Shown here: one piece after another, positions 47,479-63,014 of the stretch
How positions within the stretch are numbered: position 1 is the stretch's first letter
How the letters are laid out: each line of letters begins with the position of its first letter
DNA from: Macrostomum hystrix
Lineage: Eukaryota; Platyhelminthes; Macrostomidae
Length of the DNA stretch: 64,000 bases
Assembly: GCA_950097015.1 (NCBI GenBank)
Contig: CATNEN010000001.1
Span: 7,053,501 to 7,117,500 of the forward strand
Direction of reading: 5' to 3'
The notes under the pieces: generated by a model
What the model saw: the letters and a program-made list of their open reading frames with translations, nothing else
Databases searched by the model: none
Told to the model about the DNA's origin: nothing
Translations under genes and position numbers: made by a program

Positions 47479-49278
47479 CTAATACAAATCAAACAACTGC
47501 AGCCTCTGATGCAGTTGGTCTGAAACTGCCAAGCAGCGTCGCTCCGCCGTCTCAAAGATGGCCAGATTGGCTGCTCCGTCGAAGCGTTCTTCAATAGCAG
47601 GCGAGAACCCGATGGACTGCAGGATGGAGCCATCCCAAGCCAGGACTCGAATCACTCCAAGGTCGTATTCTGTAACAAATGTCCGACCCCCCCGACTGTC
47701 GGCCAAGATTTGCCACACTTTTTCTAATTTATCAAGACCGGTGCGGCAGTTGGGATAAGAGATGATTTGCTGGCCAGTGACGCCGCAGACTTTGTTCACA
47801 CAACCGCGAAAGAAATCTCCAACTAGAATCCTTGATCCGCAAAGACTGAAGCTTAACAATGAGCCGCACTTGGGATGAGCCAATTTGAAAGTCGACTCCA
47901 TTTTACACGAATCTTTGTTAACATTTAACAACAGTTTGAAGTCTTGATCCAGAAGAAAGATGGAAGCATTGTTACCAGATATTTCGCTGAAGTAGGCACT
48001 TGGCTGGCCTAAGCTTTTGGCATTCATGATGGACACAATTGTGCCACTTAAGTCCGCAACAGTTACGGCACGCGACTGTGCTATAAATAGCAACTGGCGA
48101 TCATTGTCAATGTGCAGCCCGTTAATCAGATTGTTCCAATCGAATTCGCAGCAACGCCATTGCAGCCTGGCGCCTCCGTCAAGAGACGTGACAACAATGT
48201 GATCCACTTCAACTATTTCAGCTGTGCCTAGCTGGAATGTCACGAAGATGCACGGATTTGGCAAGGCAGCGCAGTTCACAGTAGGGGTGTCGTCGGCTCG
48301 CACCAGTCGACCAGAAGAGTCAGCAACAAATCCGTTGGTGTTGGTACAGAAGGCTAAATGTGACGGATCGCCAGGTAAGCCAGTAATTGAAGCTACTGGA
48401 CGGCAAACTGGCTTGGAACAAGTGCTCAGCACTTCGTCATCATTATAAAGCCAACAGCTCAGCATGACATCTTCCATATGCCTGTCAACGATGTAGTTTA
48501 AATGCTGGACGCCAGCAGACACGTCGCCAACGGATCGCATTTTGAATCGAAAGCTGCACTCTTCGTCGCTGCTGTGACCACTGTCACTCGAAGCAGATGG
48601 CAAAGACTCGTGACAGTTATCCGTCATGGAACTAGATGCTTCAGAATCGCTGCCTGACATTCCGTGATCAGAAGCGTCGCTGTTTTCCGAGAAGCGCTCG
48701 TCGTCGCTGCGAGACTCCAGCTCAATGATTTGCTCGTCGCGAAACTTTGCCTGTCTAATACGTAGGTTGCATCGAATGCGTTCAAACTCAGCAATTCGTT
48801 CACATGCACCGCGCAACCAAATTCCTACGACCTTCCTGAGTTCCATGGCTTTGGCCTGGCCATCGTTGGTATTGTCGGCCAGGGCTAAGTCTTTAGTAAA
48901 TTCATCAGCTGTAGCTGCGTCTCGAAGTCTGGTGCTAACAGATTCGTGTACAGCTCTTATCCGCGACAGGGCCTGGTCTTTCCATTGGTCTATTTTCTCG
49001 TGTAACGCATAGAATGCCGCGCTGACCTCTTGCATCTCCAATATCAGAGCCTCGCTTTCCAAATTCAAAGCTTGCCTATCCTTTGCGGCCGAAATGTGCT
49101 GCAGATTCCTAATTAAGTCGGCATGCTGCTGGCGCACCTTCTCAGCATCCTCCTGCAGGTGTTTAACGCACAGTCGCAGGCCGGACAACGAGCCATCGCC
49201 GGCTGCCGCGGCATTGCAGAAGTGCAGGTCGCATGACGTTTTTGAACGTTTAATGTCTGGCACGTGGTAAAACTCCAT
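47479..49278 (-). CDS. NHL-like / Cys-His motif paralogue 3
   Basis: An intronless 599-aa frame. The ATG at 49278 follows an acceptor (TTATTTTCTTTCAG, AG at 49298-49297) by 17 nt. It has C-x4-C-x15-C-x2-H (Cys 16, 21, 37; His 40), an extended coiled-coil region, and a Ser/Asp/Glu-rich insert (about 195-240) that makes it the longest of the three. The RSVGDVSAGV, GFVADSSGRLVRAD and LPNPCIFVTF blocks and the closing VSDQLHQRLQLFDLY are shared with the other two. It is separated from paralogue 2 by 3.5 kb. Function unknown; protein-protein or RNA-binding through a beta-propeller is inference. Confidence 0.84.
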   Translation of the reverse strand: MEFYHVPDIKRSKTSCDLHFCNAAAAGDGSLSGLRLCVKHLQEDAEKVRQQHADLIRNLQHISAAKDRQALNLESEALILEMQEVSAAFYALHEKIDQWKDQALSRIRAVHESVSTRLRDAATADEFTKDLALADNTNDGQAKAMELRKVVGIWLRGACERIAEFERIRCNLRIRQAKFRDEQIIELESRSDDERFSENSDASDHGMSGSDSEASSSMTDNCHESLPSASSDSGHSSDEECSFRFKMRSVGDVSAGVQHLNYIVDRHMEDVMLSCWLYNDDEVLSTCSKPVCRPVASITGLPGDPSHLAFCTNTNGFVADSSGRLVRADDTPTVNCAALPNPCIFVTFQLGTAEIVEVDHIVVTSLDGGARLQWRCCEFDWNNLINGLHIDNDRQLLFIAQSRAVTVADLSGTIVSIMNAKSLGQPSAYFSEISGNNASIFLLDQDFKLLLNVNKDSCKMESTFKLAHPKCGSLLSFSLCGSRILVGDFFRGCVNKVCGVTGQQIISYPNCRTGLDKLEKVWQILADSRGGRTFVTEYDLGVIRVLAWDGSILQSIGFSPAIEERFDGAANLAIFETAERRCLAVSDQLHQRLQLFDLY

Positions 49279-49469
49279 TTTTAGATTTTGTCAGCTCTGA
49301 AAGAAAATAATATTTCTATAAAATCTAAACAAAGTCATTTTGAGGTCAGGTAATCATGCAAATTTAGCAAGTAGAAATTGCATTCGCAAGTAGTTAATGC
49401 AGAATTTTAGAGTTACGTTTATAATAATAATACAAATTATAATTGATTACACCTGCCACGATCGGGTCC

Positions 49470-49690
49470 GATGTGCAGTCGACAGCACAGCCGCAGCGAA
49501 TGCGCGGCGCATCTGAAGGCTGCGTACGGCTGTTCAGTCCATGGACTGGGGGACTTCACACCTAACATAAACTACCGCAGCTGGGTAAACTGACGCAATG
49601 CAGAGTGTCTTGCTAAAGGACACAAATTGTTCTAGCGGATTCGAGAATCGAACTTCCGACTTTCAATTCGTGAGTCTGACACTAACAAGT
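49470..49690 (-). mobile_element. Degenerate tRNA-related SINE-like copy
   Basis: Contains a B-box complement (GAGAATCGAACTTCCG) with a tRNA-like head at the right and a GC-richer body at the left. It differs from family A. Boundaries are approximate. Confidence 0.35.
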
Positions 49691-49911
49691 AGAGAAGTAT
49701 AATTTTAGTATTAATTAACCAATATTTAGCATATTTTTAATTATTTTTATCTATTTATTTTAGTGTTCGTGTTGTTAAATAATTGTTTTGATTGTTAAAA
49801 GATGAATTTATTTAGATTATTCGACTAAATTTTTATTAAGAGATTCTAAAATTCTATAAACAATAGACTAATAGCTTAGAATAATCATTATGAATTATTA
49901 ACTTATATCTG

Positions 49912-49984
49912 GGGAGATGCAGCCTAAGATGTTCGAGCCTATGTACTCTTAACTGGAGGTTCGGGGTTCGATTCCCAGATGCAT
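49912..49984 (+). other. tRNA-like sequence, probably pseudo
   Basis: ATCTGGG and CCCAGAT can pair as a 7-bp acceptor stem, and GGGGTTCGATTCCCA gives a T-arm. The D-arm and anticodon stem are poor and there is no convincing A box, so I do not call a functional tRNA. Confidence 0.3.
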
Positions 49985-50451
49985 ATTTTTATTTTTAAAA
50001 GAATAATAAAACAAAAATATAATATATATTACTAAAGCGACAGCCATTATACTGGCTGTCACGCCGTTATTTATATGTGTGTATTTATGTAGTTATACGA
50101 CTATACACTTCGCAGTAAGTACAAAGACCAATAGACCAATACGAGTAAAAGCACAATAGAAGGGAACATTATATCAACAAAAAGTTACTCTTTACGAATG
50201 CATTTAGAAAACTGTGAAGTGGGCAACAAATAAACTGAATAACTAGAATGGCAATAGAAAAAAACATGCTAAAATTGTAAGCTACAAGACGGGGGTGGGT
50301 CGGATGTGTCGTTAGAGAAATACCGCGAAAATGCAGCAGATATCCAGAAATCATGGACTGTTCAATATACTCTTTAAAATAATAAATCCATGCCTTAAAT
50401 TTAATCATAATTAGCTCAACAGCTGTCTACGCAGATGAAATTAGGTATAGA

Positions 50452-50571
50452 ATAATACCCCCCTGATTTCGTTTCTTTGGCCTAGGAAAGGCTGAGGACG
50501 CGTTTCTTGGCCGAGGCGAAGCCGAAGGTATATATAAAAGGCCATAGACAACGATTTCAGGGGGGTATTAT
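50452..50571. mobile_element. Small TIR element (MITE-like) carrying a TATA box
   Basis: About 22-bp inverted ends (ATAATACCCCCCTGATTTCG at the left; complement of ATAATACCCCCCTGAAATCG at the right) enclose about 75 bp that include GTATATATAAAAGGCC, a strong TATA-box match. No clear target-site duplication was found. Confidence 0.6.
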
Positions 50572-50654
50572 AGTATTTAATCCTAAAGCTTGGCCCGGCT
50601 CACGAGATTGCAAACCTAAAACTGTTTACAGCAACTGTGACCATAGACTATATG

Positions 50655-50703
50655 TTTAATCGGCCTAGGCCGTTAAATCATTTAACCGCCTAGGCCGATT
50701 AAA
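50655..50703. repeat. 49-bp near-perfect palindrome
   Basis: Starts TTTAATCGGCCTAGGC and ends GCCTAGGCCGATTAAA, with a central GTTAAATCATTTAAC. Only the central base and one symmetric base pair break the dyad. Each arm carries a CCTAGG core. Confidence 0.85.
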
Positions 50704-51837
50704 TAATAAATGCACAGAATTAATAGCCAATAGGCCAGGCCAAGCTGGGGATTAATGTAAAACAGGAATTCACAATGCAATACCTAAAAGCCAAAGTTAA
50801 TATCTCCCTTTTAGTGAAAAGAAAGAAAGAAAAATATAACGAGTCTTTCAACAATATTTATGAGCCGCAGTTTACAATTAGAACACGCAGACAATTTTTT
50901 GTATTGCACCCGACCGGAGCAACGCAACGCAACGCAACGCACGAATATTATACACGAATTAGCACTGCGCCTCAGTGCGGTCTTGCCAGGCCTTCAAAAC
51001 TCATCAGCAAGTCACCCGAATGTGCCCGCATAATCCCCGTCTTCGGTGGTCACCTATCTTTATCTAGACGGACTGCTGAACATTCAAGGGCTACAACAGG
51101 TGGAACTAGGCCACTATGGACACCCTGTCAGAGAATTTCTCAAATTTCACTGATCAAGCCTAAATTCCCCTGGGTATATAAAAAGGCGAGAAAATGGCTT
51201 GGAGTCCCACTGTTTCGCCGACAAAGATAGATTTAATAGTAGAAAAGTTAGTGAAAATGTGTGAAAAAGTATTATTAACTCATTAATAAATAATGAATAA
51301 ACTAAAATATCAAGTGGATTACGACAATTACGCAATTACGACATTATAAAATTAACTTTTATAACAAACATTTACATATCAAAGAAATCAGAAACTAGGA
51401 TATATGAATAACAAAAACTGGATCATGTGCACAAAACACGACTGACTGTTTAGTGTATTTACAATCACAGTAATGACGACAGCTAAAACACAACGTACTG
51501 AAAATCCAAAGATCAATATTATCGGTTAGATGAAAGAGAAAGATAATATTATGAAATATTTAATTATCCGTTACTAACATTGGAGAAATATATATTCAAA
51601 GAGTACTTTGTCACTAATTCTAGCATTGCTAATAGGCAAGTAGCCAGTTAGTAGCAGAATTGGAATCTTTGTAACCACTACAGAGACAAAGGAAAGGGCC
51701 AGATGTACAGGCAGTGGTACAGCAATCACCCGACAAAATTACCTAATTATCAAAGACTAGGACACTCCGTACCATTTGGGAGTATGACATTTGCTTGCCG
51801 ATGTCTGCTTAAAAGAAGTTCGCTTGCAGTTTTTGCA

Positions 51838-52115
51838 GGGGTCGGTGGCAGAGCGGTTAACGCGTTTGCCTCTCGCACCAAGGTCCCTAAGTTCGATTCC
51901 GCGGCAAGGCCACATTCATTTGGGGCGCAGCTGCAGAGAGAAGGCTTGGGGGCTTGGGAGCGTATGCCTGCATATACTGTATCTGTGTGCGTGTGTGCTC
52001 AGGAGTCAGCGAAACGGGCAGAATTGCCTCCTCGCTGGCTGCGGGTCTAGTGTCACCAAATGATGTGCCATTGCCCGCAGCCATCCTGCAGTTATTATTA
52101 ATATTATTATTATTC
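51838..52115 (+). mobile_element. tRNA-derived SINE-like copy (family A), best preserved
   Basis: The best example of the family: GTCGGTGGCAGAGCGGTTAA, then GCCTCTCGCACCAAGG, the B box AAGTTCGATTCCGCGG, CCACATTCATTTGGGGCGC, GTCAGCGAAACGGGC, GCTGGCTGCGGGTCTAGTG, CCATTGCCCGCAGCC and a TTATTATT tail. The head resembles a tRNA with a long variable arm, but this is not a functional tRNA gene. Confidence 0.85.
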
Positions 52116-52587
52116 CAGTTGTGATATTTACATTGTCTAAGCTTTTAAGCTAGTTTTAGAGTTTCATACGAATGATTTAGTATATAGATAGGGATCATTA
52201 GCAGGATAATTTGTGGTACTACCGGATTTCAGCTCGATTAAACAGAAATAAAATTATTAACTCTATTAATAGGCAGAGCTATGACCTAACTACGAGTTAC
52301 AATAATAACTGTTTCCTAGATCGAATATATGTTTGTATTAAGTAGTCCACTTAAACACTAGTAGAGTGGAATTGTTCTTGTCGCTCAAAAGCAAAATTCC
52401 TGAAAGCCAACTTCGGCAAGCCAATTTCATAGACCCGTACCATTGCTTAAACAGTTAAGCAGCAAAAGCACAAAGCACCAAGAAAATTTCTGAAAAAAAC
52501 TGGGATAAAAACGAAAATAGGAAATAAGAAGCGGACTAACAAACAGAGAAACTAAAAAAATGATGTTATAAAACTGGCATTCTTCAC

Positions 52588-57718
<5,131 letters not shown>

Positions 57719-57845
57719 TTTGATTCTATTATATTATTAATTAATAACTGGCGGCCGACTAAGGCGCAATGATCATTTCAATGCGCCGAAGCAGTTACTG
57801 GTCTCTGAAAGCAAAGAAATGTACGAGTTGGTACACGGCACTTAC
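57719..57845 (-). promoter_or_regulatory. 5' leader acceptor and minimal 41-bp intron of the BTBD10-like gene
   Basis: An excellent acceptor TTTCTTTGCTTTCAG ends at 57805, 86 nt before the ATG. The nearest upstream donor, GTAAGT at 57845-57840, lies in the first unit of the 48-bp array and would give a 41-bp intron. Confidence 0.65.
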
Positions 57846-59098
57846 CAATCCCTGAATACTAGCTGTCACATCCCCTAAATACACGGCACTTACCAATCCC
57901 TGAATACTAGCTGTCACATCCCCTAAATACACGGCACTTACCAATCCCTGAATACTAGCTGTCACATCCCCCAAATACACGGCACTTACCAATCCCTGAA
58001 TACTAGCTGTCACATCCCCTAAATACACGGCACTTACCAATCCCGGAATACTAGCTGTCACATCCCCTAAATACACGGCACTTACCAATCCCTGAATACT
58101 AGCTGTCACATCCCCTAAATACACGGCACTTACCAATCCCTGAATACTAGCTGTCACATCCCCTAAATACACGGCACTTACCAATCCCTGAATACTAGCT
58201 GTCACATCCCCTAAATACACGGCACTTACCAATACCTGAATACTAGCTGTCACATCCCCTAAATACACGGCACTTACCAATCCCTGAATACTAGCTGTCA
58301 CATCCCCTAAATACACGGCACTTACCAATCCCTGAATACTAGCTGTCACATCCCCTAAATACACGGCACTTACCAATCCCAAAATACTAGCTGTCACATC
58401 CCCTAAATACACGGCACTTACCAATCCCAAAATACTAGCTGTCACATCCCCTAAATACACGGCACTTACCAATCCCTGAATACTAGCTGTCACATCCCCT
58501 AAATACACGGCACTTACCAATCCCTGAATACTAGCTGTCACATCCCCTAAATACACGGCACTTACCAATCCCTGAATACTAGCTCTGTCACATCCCCTAA
58601 ATACACGGCACTTACCAATCCCAAAATACTAGCTGTCACATCCCCTAAATACACGGCACTTACCAATCCCAAAATACTAGCTGTCACATCCCCCAAATAC
58701 ACGGCACTTACCAATCCCAGAATACTAGCTGTCACATCCCCCAAATACACGGCACTTACCAATCCCAAAATACTAGCTGTCACATCCCCTAAATACACGG
58801 CACTTACCAATCCCAAAATACTAGCTCTGTCACATCCCCTAAATACACGGCACTTACCAATCCCAAAATACTAGCTCTGTCACATCCCCTAAATACACGG
58901 CACTTACCAATCCCAAAATACTAGCTCTGTCACATCCCCTAAATACACGGCACTTACCAATCCCAAAATACTAGCTGTCACATCCCCTAAATACACGGCA
59001 CTTACCAATCCCAAAATACTAGCTCTGTCACATCCCCTAAATACACGGCACTTACCAATCCCAAAATACTAGCTCTGTCACATCCCCTAAATACTAGC
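57832..59098 (-). repeat. 48-bp minisatellite with a splice donor in every unit
   Basis: About 26 units. In the gene's orientation each contains GGGATTGGTAAGTGCCGTGT, which includes a full GTAAGT donor. The left part has 48-bp units; the distal part (from about 58560, mainly after 58800) mixes in 50-bp units with an extra CT (AGCTCTGTCAC). The long minus-strand open frame (repeat LVSAVYLGDVTASIQG) exists because 48 is a multiple of three. Confidence 0.93.
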
Positions 59099-59099
59099 T

Positions 59100-59890
59100 A
59101 ACCCTAGAATTCTGTTTTCGATAACAAAATGAACAAGGATACACGTGAGTGTGTATGTTTATAGCCTAAAATAAAAATAATACATGTACCCAGAGGCCTT
59201 TGGCAATATTTACAGGAATGATATTAGCCAAGCTTTACCAGTTTGAAGATAAAGAAATTTAATTTAAGGAATGGTTGCCATATTGGCTAAATATAGTAAC
59301 TAGTTAAAATCAGGTTTTCTTGCCTTTGCTATCTTTAAAAAAACATTTACCATGCTCAAGAAATTTAAGCATTGGTATAAATGACTTCGAAATGCTAAAA
59401 AACTAGCATCATAAGCAAATGTTAAAAGCACCGATAAAATCTATAAAAGTATGCCATAAATAATGAGCGATATAATGGTAACTAATGTTAACAATAAGAA
59501 GAGCTTAATTTCTGGAATGTGTTAATGAAAAATAATGATTACGCAATTTACAAACGCTATTGAATTACAATAAAATTATGAGTATTAGGACGTATGAAAA
59601 AAAGACACTAAACTAAGCTGTTAAACTAACAAAGGTTCGTGAGCTCGATTCTGCGGCCAGGCCACATTAAATTGGTGAGCAGTCACGGAGAGAAGGCTTA
59701 GGGGCTCGCTCAATTTAAGAAGTTGAGGGCCAATCGCCAAGGCACAGTGAGAAGTGTACACTGCCTGATGATGAGAAAGTCAGGACAGATGTACACACCT
59801 GTGAGCGAGCTCCTGCGTACAGTATCTGTGTGCGTGTATCTGTGTCGAATCCCAGTACTTTGTTCATACGTCCAATTAAACAAACAAATT
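59100..59890. other. Intergenic between the 48-bp array and the Notum-like gene
   Basis: AT-rich sequence, then a truncated family-A SINE copy (about 59630-59860). No gene seen. Confidence 0.5.
59630..59860 (+). mobile_element. Truncated SINE-like copy (family A)
   Basis: GAGCTCGATTCTGCGGCCAGG (B-box region), GGAGAGAAGGCTTAGGGG and GTACACTGCCTGATGATGAG are shared with the copy at 22595. The A-box end and the tail are missing. Confidence 0.65.
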
Positions 59891-61910
59891 TCACACCGGA
59901 CAAGTCGGATTTGACGGATACTGGCCGTCAACTAAGTGCAACTTCAAAGGCTTATCAGTGAAATACCATCGACTGATAGCGCTGGCTAGGGACCAGCCTT
60001 CAACGCTGATCTTAGTCAATAGTGCATCGTGGACCAGATGACCCCTACTCCAACATGAGCACATCCATATAGAATCGCGTTCAGATTTCTTATCAATAGG
60101 ATTGATTGCGTCAACTAGAGCATTGCGTAGGCGTTCGTATTTGGCGTAGCTTTCCTCGTCACTGCGACAATCTATGATTGGACAGGCTACAGCGTACACA
60201 TTAACGGCTAGCCACCTGTCATAGTTACTGCCGGAAAAGAAGAATGCGGGTCTAGGAGCTTCGGCATCGTCGCCAACATCGCGTAGTAGATTGGCTAACA
60301 TTAGGCATTGCCAGGAGTTTAAACTGCGCTGCAGTTGATTTTGGTTAGCTAAACAGTCTTTTAGGCTAGGATTCTTTATCACGTGATGCGTTGCCATCAT
60401 CTGGCGCAGTCTGTAAGGTGATGGTAATACTATTGCAGCACAACTGTTCAAGCTGGAAGATCTGGGATATTGGCTGTTCAAGCTGGAAGATCTGGGATAT
60501 TGGCTGTTCAAGCTGGAAGATCTGGGATATTGGCTGTTCATGCTGGAGGATCTGGGAGATTAGCTGTTCAAGCTGGAGGATCTGGGAGATTGGTTGTTCA
60601 AGCTGCAGGATCTGGGATATTAGCTGTTCAAGCTGGATGATCTGGGAGATTGGCTGTTCAAGCTGAAGGATCTGGGAGATTGGCTGTTCAAGCTGGAGGA
60701 TCTGGGAGATTGGCTGTTCAAGCTGGAGGATCTGGGAGATTGGCTGTTCAAGCTGGAGGATCTGGGAGATTGGCTGTTCAAGCTGGAGGATCTGGGAGAT
60801 TGGCTGTTCAAGCTGGAGGATCTGGGAGATTGGCTGTTCAAGCTGGAGGATCTGGGAGATTAGCTGTTCAAGCTGAAAGCTCTGGTAGTTTTTTTTATAA
60901 AAAATGGGATCTAGGAGTGTTTTCTCGAACTAGAAGATCGGGAAATGTAGTCAACATGACCGGCATAACTTACCGTTCTATTAATACGGTCTCCTTATCA
61001 ATGAGCACAGATCCTTCAACAGCAAATTTGACTCGATTATAAGGAAATTGGCGCATAATTTCGGAGGCTGCTAACATCAAAGCAATGCCGCTGGATCCCT
61101 GACCAACAAACAGCAATCTAGCCTTGTGCGGCTGCATGCTACTGTGATAGCGGCGTCGCAGCCAATCAAGAGTGCTCCAGATCAAGTGATAGCCACGGCT
61201 GTACAAAACTTTGCCGGATACGTAAAAAGGAGCCGCGCGATAGCCTAAAAAGCCACTCCCATCGCAAGCGTGAATTACAGCTTTGGACCAGCTGTGAAAA
61301 TCGGGATTCATCTGTCACGGTTAAAATGAAAAACTCATTGCGCTTTATTGCAGCAAAAACGTTTAAAAAAATCCAAAAACCAAAGAAGGCGTACCTCCGG
61401 AGAATTAGACAACAATCCACCAAGCTCCAACGCATCCGGCAGATTCTGACTACTACCCTGCGGAGTCCGACTGCGCGCTAAACAGTCCTCTTCATCTAGG
61501 CACCAATAGAGGGAATCCTGGCCTAGGTAGATCACCCAATCAGGTCCAGTGTGAGACACGAACACTGCTGGTGGGCTGCCATCAAGGCACAGTGCCGATC
61601 CAGCAACAGACAATGGCAGAACATGCAGTTTAGCCATATTATTCGATGTGATAATTGAATAATGCTTAGCTGGACTCTTGCCAGTGTACAGCCATAACAA
61701 TAGCAAGGCGGTGCAAGTCACAGCAATAGCATAGCCAATCCAATGAAGCAGTTTGCGCAGTTGACGCCTAGACGGTACACTAATTGAGGTGGGAAACTTA
61801 GCCATGGATGATTGCAGGCACTCTGTATTAATGACACATTCAGCTGTAGCAGTTGGATCTGCTGTGGGCAACAACTTGTTAACTATGGGTTCATTCTGAA
61901 ATTGGTTCAT
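59891..61910 (-). CDS. Membrane-anchored Notum/pectinacetylesterase-like protein
   Basis: Exons are 61910-61395, 61311-60974 and 60410-59891. Phases agree and the product is 457 aa. An N-terminal cytosolic stretch is followed by one hydrophobic segment (about 55-76), so this looks like a type II membrane protein, whereas canonical Notum is secreted. Family features: LCLDGSPPAVF, WVIYL, CLDEEDCLARSRT, GGLLSNSPE-MNPDFHSW, CDGSGF, LYSRGYHLIWSTLDWL and the C-terminal VDGQYPSNPTCP. The nucleophile region reads GQGSSGIAL (from Gly 242), where the family normally has GxSxGG. An Asp in SNYDRWL and a His in CWSRGHLV could fill the other triad places, shifted. Notum removes the palmitoleate of Wnt; whether this copy is active is doubtful. 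Confidence 0.85.
60430..60880. repeat. 30-bp minisatellite filling intron 2 of the Notum-like gene
   Basis: About 15 copies of CTGTTCAAGCTGGAGGATCTG plus GGAGATTGG. It covers about 80% of the 563-bp intron 60973-60411 and begins about 20 bp from the exon-3 acceptor. Confidence 0.92.
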
Positions 61911-63014
61911 TTTAGAAAAATGTTATTCATATTTTTTCTGAGCTAAGTCACTTCAAAGTAGTTGGGACAGTAATTGAATGTTTTTCTAACCTAAAATCAT
62001 GTTCATTCGACTTGTAATACTTTCATTACTTTAAGATAGAAATATATTGAAGATATATATTTAGTAGTAATTTACTTTTTGGTTAGGCATAAATATAGTT
62101 TTTTATAGTGCAATTAGCATCTCATAAGTCATGTAACAATGACATCATATGACAAAAATTCTTTGCAATTTTTTCAGGTCAGGTCATCCAAATAGAATGA
62201 AAATGCTAATATCAAGCATTATTCATATAGCACAATTTGCAAGCTTTATGACTCTAAGTTTACCCATGCAGCTAATGTTTGCTTTGTTAGCAACAAGAGT
62301 TAGTTATAGTTTTTGTATATTTTCATTAATTGTTATTTTTAGAGAACTACCACTAGTACTAATAATAATTACATATGATAACTTGCAAATATTTAAATAT
62401 ATAATATGTTGCCATGAACCAATGCCATGTTGGCCTAAAAAAGAAAAATGAAATAAGCCATAGGCCCAGATATAGTTCCAACCAAACACACACTTTTTTG
62501 GCTTAATATACAATTGACAAAGAGTTATTTTTACTCATAATGATTACATACTAATATTGACATAATATTATGGTTTCCTTAAATAAGTACTGTCATAGAC
62601 ATAGGCTTAGCTAACTAGCCTATTCAAGTTAAAAATGTGTCCAGTCAGATTATATTGCATCGGGGCCAAGCCTAAAAATTCTTGTTCCTTTGCACTACAT
62701 CTAAGATATATAGATATGTCAACTATGAACTTACAAATGAGTGATTTTGTCCTAAGAATCATCCATTTTATAAATTATATAGGCCTAATAGATCTATATT
62801 GTATGAGCTATATATCTTGCCATTACTCATAGTCATATACTATTTAAACAACTCTACCAAACATTCATGAATCCTTGTAATATAGCAATGCAATAACATG
62901 TATAGGGGATGGGGTCTATATAATAAATGTTTTTTTGTTCCTAACATTGCTAATTTTTGCTAACTTATTGATTATTACATTCTATTGCTAGCATAATAAT
63001 AAGCATAATAATTA
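61911..63014. other. Very AT-rich non-coding stretch
   Basis: No gene supported. The frame 62149-62451 is hydrophobic because of AT-rich composition and has no recognisable domain. Confidence 0.4.

Noticed and set aside
57795-58816. 257- and 84-codon frames encoding a repeated 16-residue unit on the minus strand
   Set aside because: 48-bp units are multiples of three. The frame breaks at 50-bp units, and the DNA behaves as a splice-donor array, not a coding one.
57832-59098. Tandem spliced-leader RNA gene cluster (leader plus GTAAGT donor in each unit)
   Set aside because: A 48-bp unit is too short for an SL RNA with leader, stems and Sm site, and I see no Sm-type site. The direct link to an acceptor in cis fits better.
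59891-60541. Coding extension of the Notum-like last exon into the 30-bp repeat (NSQYPRSSSL repeats)
   Set aside because: A strong acceptor (CACCTTACAG) at 60411 and phase agreement with exon 2 place the repeat in the intron.
62149-62451. 100-codon hydrophobic membrane-like protein
   Set aside because: AT-rich sequence gives Phe/Ile/Leu-rich chance frames; no start context, splice sites or family match.
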